This document shows positions 59,571 to 64,000 of a DNA stretch of 64,000 nucleotides, in pieces. A program made the translations under genes and the position numbers. The stretch spans positions 1 to 64,000 of the forward strand of contig JAFZZY010000056.1 of the NCBI GenBank assembly GCA_017615545.1, read 5' to 3'. Positions within the stretch are counted from its first letter, which is position 1. Each line of letters starts with the position of its first letter. This DNA is from Lachnospiraceae bacterium. GTDB lineage: Bacteria > Bacillota > Clostridia > Lachnospirales > Lachnospiraceae. Under the pieces are notes generated by a model. The model saw nothing but the letters and a program-made list of their open reading frames with translations. It made no database searches and had not been told where the DNA came from.

Positions 59571-60011
59571 TTATTCCGGCCGGCAATAACTGGATCCTGT
59601 ATTATGGTTGTACTTGCCGCCGGAAGACCATGAGTACAGTCTGGCGATCCAGTGATATATAAGGACCGTGTCTCCACCTTTACGAAATGCATCGGATTGG
59701 AATTCATTCTTAGGGGTGTCCTTTCCGTAAACAGCCTTATACAATTCCTTCAGGAAACCGGCATTGATTTCTTCTCCGATGCCGGCTACCCGGATCGATC
59801 CGTCTTTAGAGATCGTGATCGTTACGGTATCCTCCGCATAAGGATAGTAAGTTTCCAAAGCAAGCAATGCCTGACTGCTCCTATCGATCACGTTGATGAG
59901 ACTATCGTCCTCTTTAATCTTTTCTGCTTCATCCTTTGTGCATCCGTACATTGCCAACAACATGACAAATGTCAGGCTCAGCATGATCGTGTATTTGATC
60001 ATTCTTTTCAT
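59571..60011 (-). CDS. Lipoprotein C: single domain-2 form
   Basis: A 146-residue lipoprotein with lipobox LLAMYGC. The body has VTITISKDGSIRVAGIGEE, KELYKAVYGKDTPKNEF and FRKGGDTVLIYHW, homologous to domain 2 of lipoprotein A. It lacks the pentapeptide repeats. The start at 60011 follows GGGAG. It is the first of the three lipoprotein genes in transcription order. Confidence 0.82.
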   Translation of the reverse strand: MKRMIKYTIMLSLTFVMLLAMYGCTKDEAEKIKEDDSLINVIDRSSQALLALETYYPYAEDTVTITISKDGSIRVAGIGEEINAGFLKELYKAVYGKDTPKNEFQSDAFRKGGDTVLIYHWIARLYSWSSGGKYNHNTGSSYCRPE

Positions 60012-60065
60012 TTTTGTTCTCTCCCGTGTTTTGTATTCGTAAACCCGCCGGCCATACATTTATGG

Positions 60066-61094
60066 TCAGCACATCTCGGCGATGGTATAGAGCAGGTTCT
60101 CGCTGTCCTCCCAACCCAGGCACGGATCCGTGATGGACTTGCCGTAAACGCCCTCTCCGATCTTCTGGCAGCCTTCCTCCAGGTAGCTTTCGATCATCAG
60201 GCCCTTCACCAGACCGTGAATGTCCGGCGAATGCTTGCGGCTGTGCAGAACTTCCTTCGCAATGCGGATCTGCTCCTTAAACTGCTTTCCGGAATTCGCG
60301 TGGTTGGTGTCCACGACGCACGCCGGGTTCTTATAGTCGCGCTTCTGGTAGAGTTCATACAGGAAGCGCAGGTCTTCGTAATGATAGTTCGGGCTGGTCT
60401 GGCCCAGTTTATTGACCGCGCCGCGCAGGATCGTGTGCGCGAGCGGATTGCCCGTCGACTCAACGTCCCATCCGCGGTAAATGAAGCAGTGCCCCGCCTG
60501 CGCTGCGACTACGGAATTCATCATGACCGAAAGGTCGCCGCTGGTCGGGTTCTTCATGCCGACCGGAACGTCCATGCCGCTGGCTGTCATGCGGTGGTGC
60601 TGGTCCTCAACGGAACGCGCGCCGACTGCGACATACGAAAGCAGGTCGTTCAAGTAACGATAATTCTCCGGGTAAAGCATCTCGTCCGCCGACGAAAGGC
60701 CGGTGTCTGCGATCGCACGCATGTGCATCTTACGGATGGCGATCAGGCCCTGCAGGATGTCCGGCGCCTTCGAAGGATCCGGCTGATGCAGCACGCCCTT
60801 GTAGCCCTCGCCCGTGGTTCTGGGCTTATTTGTATAGATACGCGGAATCAGGATGAGACGGTCGCTCACCTTCTCCTGCACGCGCGCCAGGCGCTGCAGA
60901 TATTCATTGAGCGCGTCCTCATTATCCGCAGAACAGGGTCCGATGATCACGACAAAACGGTCGTCCTCACCGGTAAATACCTTGCGGATCTCCTCGTCAC
61001 GCGCTGCTTTTTTTGCTGCCAGCTCCTCCGACAGGGGATACTGCTCTTTGATATCCTTCGGGATCGGCAGTTTGCGCTTAAATACTAAATTCAT
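60066..61094 (-). CDS. 3-deoxy-7-phosphoheptulonate synthase (class I DAHP synthase)
   Basis: Condenses phosphoenolpyruvate and erythrose-4-phosphate in the first step of aromatic amino acid synthesis. The 342-residue protein matches the AroF/G/H class: FVVIIGPCSADNEDALNEYL, PRIYTNKPRTTGEGYKG, SYVAVGARSVEDQHHR, KNPTSGDLSVMMNSV and VDTNHANSGKQ. The paralogue type (Phe-, Tyr- or Trp-sensitive) cannot be told. No other aromatic pathway genes are nearby. Confidence 0.95.
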   Translation of the reverse strand: MNLVFKRKLPIPKDIKEQYPLSEELAAKKAARDEEIRKVFTGEDDRFVVIIGPCSADNEDALNEYLQRLARVQEKVSDRLILIPRIYTNKPRTTGEGYKGVLHQPDPSKAPDILQGLIAIRKMHMRAIADTGLSSADEMLYPENYRYLNDLLSYVAVGARSVEDQHHRMTASGMDVPVGMKNPTSGDLSVMMNSVVAAQAGHCFIYRGWDVESTGNPLAHTILRGAVNKLGQTSPNYHYEDLRFLYELYQKRDYKNPACVVDTNHANSGKQFKEQIRIAKEVLHSRKHSPDIHGLVKGLMIESYLEEGCQKIGEGVYGKSITDPCLGWEDSENLLYTIAEMC

Positions 61095-61124
61095 AGACTC
61101 CTCCCAAAAACATGTTAGTGAAAT

Positions 61125-61154
61125 GATACCGGGAGCAACATTGCCCCCGGCATC
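61125..61154 (-). other. Long hairpin between hydratase and DAHP synthase genes
   Basis: Fourteen pairs (two G-U) with a two-base centre, read on the minus strand as GATGCCGGGGGCAA / TTGCTCCCGGTATC. No T-tract follows directly, so it may be a processing or stability element, or a weak terminator. Confidence 0.6.
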
Positions 61155-61172
61155 GTTATATGCTTGTGAATA

Positions 61173-63461
61173 TTACTCGCGATAGAAATTGATCAGGCAT
61201 CCGTCGAGGATGATCTTGCGCTCATCGTCGGTCAGCTCGCCCATGTTCAGAGTGAACTCGCTGAGTGCGCCATCCTTCACCACATAAGCCGCGATGTCGG
61301 TCGCTTTCTCAACGATCGCCTGGCGTACATTCGGAACGAAGAGGTAGTCACCGTTTGCAAACGGAAGCGCCTCGTCCGGATAGGTGAAAGGCAGCATGCC
61401 CCAGTTGATCAGGTTGGAGCGGTAACGTTTCGTAGCGTAACCCTTCGCGATGTTCGCCCAGCCGCCGAGTACCTTCTGGCAGGAAGCGGCCTGCTCACGT
61501 GCGGAACCGTCGCCCGGCTTCACAGCGTAGATCGTGCTTCCGATACCGGTGTTCTCTGCGGAAACGTTCGGGAACTTCGTCCGGATCGCCGCGATCGCAG
61601 CAGCTGCCTCGGCGCTCACGCCGTTCAGCGATGCATCCTCTCTACGCTTCTCTTCGTCCGCGCGGACTGCCTTTGCCTTACCGACATAAGCAGGATCCTT
61701 TCTGGAGAGTGTGAACTCCGCCAGACCCAGAGGGTTGGAACGATAGGAAGAAGTCTCGCCCGAAGGGATGAGCTCGTCCGTCGTGGTGACCGGATCGTGG
61801 ATCTCGGAAACGACCTTGAGTACTAAGTTATCGGTCAATGCGACCATGGAAGGCCAGTCTTTGATGTTCGGGCCGAAGGAAATCGGAACCGAAGGATCTG
61901 CCTTACCGAAACCGTTGTATACACGGTTCTCGTAGATGGTCTTATCGAAGAAATACTTGGGTTTTGTATAGTTCACATCGATGTCCGTCGCCGGGGTCAG
62001 GTAACCCTTATTCAGCGCGGTAGCTGCGATGGAACGCGCGTCCATCAGTGCAACGGAAGCGATCTGGCCCGCTGTGACCTTCGAACCCTCACGGTTCGGG
62101 AAGTTACGGGTCGAATGACGGATGGACAGGCCGTTATTGGCCGGAACATCACCTGCGCCGAAGCAAGGTCCGCAGAATGCGGTACGAAGCGTTGCGCCCG
62201 TAGCCATCAGTTTAGCGGCAGCGCCGTTTTTGATCAGTTCCATGAAGATGGGCTGGGATGCCGGATAGATCGAAAGCGAGAAAACATCTGCTCCGATGCT
62301 CTGGCCGTTCAGCAGGTCTGCTACGTCGCAGAGGTTCTCGAAACCGCCGCCTGCGCAACCTGCGATCACGCCCTGCTCTACATAGAGACGGCCGTCGCGG
62401 ATCTTATCCCACAGCGAGTAGTTGACTTTGTCGCCGAGGCTGATCTTCGCCTTCTTCTCGACCTCCGCCAGGATGTCGGAAAGGTTCGCATTGACCTCCT
62501 CGATGGTGTAGGTGTTGCTCGGGTGGAAAGGCATAGCGATCATAGGCTTGATCGTCGACAGATCCACTTCGACCACGCCGTCGTAGTAAGCGACTGCACC
62601 CGGATCGAGCTCTTTGTATGCATCGGCGCGGCCGTGCATGGTCAGCCAATCCTTCACCTGATCGTCGGTGCGCCAGATGGAGGACAGGCAGGTGGTCTCG
62701 GTCGTCATAACGTCGATGCCGATACGTGTGTCCACGCTCAGGTTCGAAACGCCGGGGCCCACGAACTCCATAACTTTATTATTTACATAACCATTAGCAA
62801 AGACCTCGCCGATGATGGCCAGAGCCACGTCCTGCGGGCCTACGCCGGGCTGCAGTTTGCCGGTCAGATAGACAGCGACAACACCCGGAAGGTTGATATC
62901 ATAAGTCTTATTCAAAAGCTGCTTAACGATCTCCGGACCGCCCTCGCCGACTGCCATGGTACCCAGAGCACCGTAACGGGTGTGGCTGTCCGAACCCAGG
63001 ATCATCTTGCCGCAGCCTGCGAGCATTTCACGCGCAAACTGGTGGATGACTGCCTGATGAGGGGGAACGTAAACGCCGCCGTACTTCTTCGCGCAGGACA
63101 GACCGAACATGTGGTCATCCTCGTTGATCGTACCGCCGACCGCACAGAGGCTGTTGTGGCAGTTGGTCAAAACATAGGGAACGGGGAACTTCTCCAGTCC
63201 GCTGGCACGCGCCGTCTGGATGATCCCGACGAAAGTAATGTCGTGGGAGGTCAATGCGTCAAAGCGGACCTTCAGCTTCTTCGGGTCGCCCGACGTGTTG
63301 TGGTTCTGCAGGATGCCATAGGCCATGGTCTCTCTGCGCGCCTCTTCCTTATCGATCTCTTTTCCGGTAAGCGCCTGCAACTGCTGCTTCGCTTCCGCAT
63401 CATCCGCTACGAGCGTCGTTCCGTTCACCAGATATGCGCCGCCGTCATACAACTTTATCAT
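61173..63461 (-). CDS. Aconitase-family hydratase
   Basis: A 762-residue Fe-S hydratase. It has the aconitase/IPM isomerase core: [20 protein letters not shown], and three cluster cysteines, one in TTETTCLSS and two in [14 protein letters not shown]-terminal swivel-domain region has [20 protein letters not shown] and [14 protein letters not shown]. It is closer to the 'hydratase' branch seen in Clostridia (YbhJ-like) than to typical AcnA, so the substrate may not be citrate. An iron-operator palindrome lies about 125 bases upstream of its start, which fits an iron-dependent enzyme. Confidence 0.88.
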   Translation of the reverse strand: MIKLYDGGAYLVNGTTLVADDAEAKQQLQALTGKEIDKEEARRETMAYGILQNHNTSGDPKKLKVRFDALTSHDITFVGIIQTARASGLEKFPVPYVLTNCHNSLCAVGGTINEDDHMFGLSCAKKYGGVYVPPHQAVIHQFAREMLAGCGKMILGSDSHTRYGALGTMAVGEGGPEIVKQLLNKTYDINLPGVVAVYLTGKLQPGVGPQDVALAIIGEVFANGYVNNKVMEFVGPGVSNLSVDTRIGIDVMTTETTCLSSIWRTDDQVKDWLTMHGRADAYKELDPGAVAYYDGVVEVDLSTIKPMIAMPFHPSNTYTIEEVNANLSDILAEVEKKAKISLGDKVNYSLWDKIRDGRLYVEQGVIAGCAGGGFENLCDVADLLNGQSIGADVFSLSIYPASQPIFMELIKNGAAAKLMATGATLRTAFCGPCFGAGDVPANNGLSIRHSTRNFPNREGSKVTAGQIASVALMDARSIAATALNKGYLTPATDIDVNYTKPKYFFDKTIYENRVYNGFGKADPSVPISFGPNIKDWPSMVALTDNLVLKVVSEIHDPVTTTDELIPSGETSSYRSNPLGLAEFTLSRKDPAYVGKAKAVRADEEKRREDASLNGVSAEAAAAIAAIRTKFPNVSAENTGIGSTIYAVKPGDGSAREQAASCQKVLGGWANIAKGYATKRYRSNLINWGMLPFTYPDEALPFANGDYLFVPNVRQAIVEKATDIAAYVVKDGALSEFTLNMGELTDDERKIILDGCLINFYRE

Positions 63462-63541
63462 AGCTAAACTCCTTATATATATGCTTTCGGGACAGAATGT
63501 CCCGTATTTCTAAGCAGGTTCCGATTACAAACCTATACGTC

Positions 63542-63570
63542 ATTATATCGAATCTCCCTTGTAAATGCAA
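63542..63570 (-). promoter_or_regulatory. Promoter of the hydratase gene
   Basis: On the minus strand: TTGCAT, 17-base spacer, perfect TATAAT, about 80 bases upstream of the start. The iron-type palindrome at 63585-63600 lies 14 bases upstream of the -35. Confidence 0.85.
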
Positions 63571-63584
63571 GACGAAAAAATCCA

Positions 63585-63600
63585 GTTAGCCATGACTAAC
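63585..63600. promoter_or_regulatory. Putative DtxR-type iron operator near the hydratase promoter
   Basis: GTTAGCCATGACTAAC matches the feo-promoter pattern GTTAG-N6-CTAAC exactly in its ten fixed positions. It sits between the divergent hydratase promoter and the plus-strand DUF4236 gene, upstream of the hydratase -35. Confidence 0.72.
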
Positions 63601-63626
63601 TTTTGCTTGAAATTCCTTGCTTCTCA

Positions 63627-63649
63627 AACCCGGCATGTTATGGTAGAAT
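63627..63649 (+). promoter_or_regulatory. Candidate promoter of the DUF4236 gene
   Basis: TAGAAT at 63644-63649, preceded by TGG (extended -10). Only a weak -35-like sequence (TTCTCA, 63621-63626) lies at 17 bases. Confidence 0.5.
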
Positions 63650-63704
63650 ATGACTGTTACGAATACTTCGAAAGGATCGCAAGCTCCGCTTGCTGAATAA
63701 TAGT

Positions 63705-64000
63705 ATGGGATTTAACTTCAGAAAAACGATCAAACTCTGCAAGGGCATCAGTTTAAACGTCGGAAAGAACGGCGTCGGTGTCAGCGCCGGCGTAAAGGGA
63801 GCGCGGATCTCAATGAGTCCGACCGGACGCAAAACGGCGCGCCTGAGCATCCCGGGAACCGGCCTCTCCTACACGCAGAATCTGGGCGGCGGAAAGACCG
63901 CGAGCCGCAAGGCAAGCGACAAGAACTCCAAAGTGAGCGCAAAGGAACTCGAGGAGGCGAAGAAAGCCGTTGCAGAATACGAGGCATACGTTCAGACGCT
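63705..64000 (+). CDS. DUF4236 domain protein (partial)
   Basis: The first 98 or so residues are visible before the window ends. They match the small DUF4236 domain: GFNFRKTIKLCKGISLNVGKNGVGVSAGVKGARISM, then TARLSIPGTGLSYTQNLGGG, with Arg/Lys-rich and Gly-rich turns. DUF4236 proteins are of unknown function. A charged helical stretch (AKELEEAKKAVAEYEAYV) follows. No close Shine-Dalgarno sequence precedes the ATG; AAAGGA lies at 63671-63676 with a small hairpin (GCAAG/CTTGC) between it and the start. Confidence 0.82.
   Translation, partial: MGFNFRKTIKLCKGISLNVGKNGVGVSAGVKGARISMSPTGRKTARLSIPGTGLSYTQNLGGGKTASRKASDKNSKVSAKELEEAKKAVAEYEAYVQT

Overview
The window reads as a chromosome segment of a Gram-positive anaerobe of the class Clostridia, probably Lachnospiraceae-like. 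The reasons are a type III glutamine synthetase, FeoB with its small Cys-rich partner, a Clostridia-style Tad pilus locus (DUF6382/FHA and DUF5702 proteins, Flp1-like pilin), FtsX-type ABC transporters with a NarL-type two-component system, a class B sortase, GGAGG-type ribosome binding sites and sigma-A promoters of the TTGACA/TTGCAT-17-TATAAT kind. Base composition is moderately GC-rich and coding density is high. Most genes lie on the minus strand. I see no tRNA, rRNA, CRISPR array, insertion sequence or prophage.

Layout. 1-3.0 kb: an ECF sigma factor translationally coupled to a membrane-anchored leucine-rich-repeat protein, then class II fructose-bisphosphate aldolase. 3.1-7.0 kb: a ferrous iron uptake operon (two FeoA proteins, FeoB, Cys-rich partner) under a consensus promoter with 16-bp palindromic operators, facing a DtxR-family repressor gene. 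7-14.3 kb: sodium/proline symporter and two unknown membrane proteins, a hybrid histidine kinase, a zinc-ribbon membrane protein and an orphan plus-strand gene. 14.3-21.5 kb: NCS2 permease, CCA-adding enzyme, an ABC-like pair whose ATPase has lost its catalytic motifs, an acidic membrane protein and a secreted surface protein. 21.5-28.2 kb: FtsX/ATPase/FtsX transporter, two-component system, cation/proton antiporter and a small membrane protein. 28.2-32 kb: two fused ATPase-permease ABC proteins that look more AT-rich than their surroundings.

32-41.7 kb is one long minus-strand run of closely spaced genes: cardiolipin synthase, hydrolase, membrane-tethered MurF-like ligase, D-Ala-D-Ala ligase, sortase B, glutamine synthetase, HAD phosphatase and pseudouridine synthase, so it is mostly envelope assembly. 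41.8-46.5 kb holds a CmpB-like membrane protein, a TSCPD protein, MurG, a HIT protein, an oxidoreductase and a rhomboid protease. 46.6-47.2 kb is a HicAB toxin-antitoxin module with a perfect palindrome over its promoter. 47.3-57.5 kb is a complete Tad pilus operon (TadZ, TadA, TadB, TadC, Flp pilin, DUF5702 protein, TadE-like proteins, prepilin peptidase, FHA protein).

57.7-60.0 kb carries three modular lipoproteins: one is built from the parts found separately in the other two. 60-63.5 kb holds DAHP synthase and an aconitase-family hydratase, and a DUF4236 protein runs off the right end.

The clearest regulatory theme is iron. Five copies of a 16-bp palindrome (GTTAG-N6-CTAAC) were found by eye. 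Three are spaced exactly 33 bp apart at the feo promoter, one precedes the second feoA, and one lies 57 kb away upstream of the Fe-S hydratase. The likely reader is the DtxR-family protein encoded beside the feo operon. The least explained items are the ECF/LRR pair, the catalytically dead ABC ATPase, the lipoprotein trio and the heavily structured spacer before the pilin gene.
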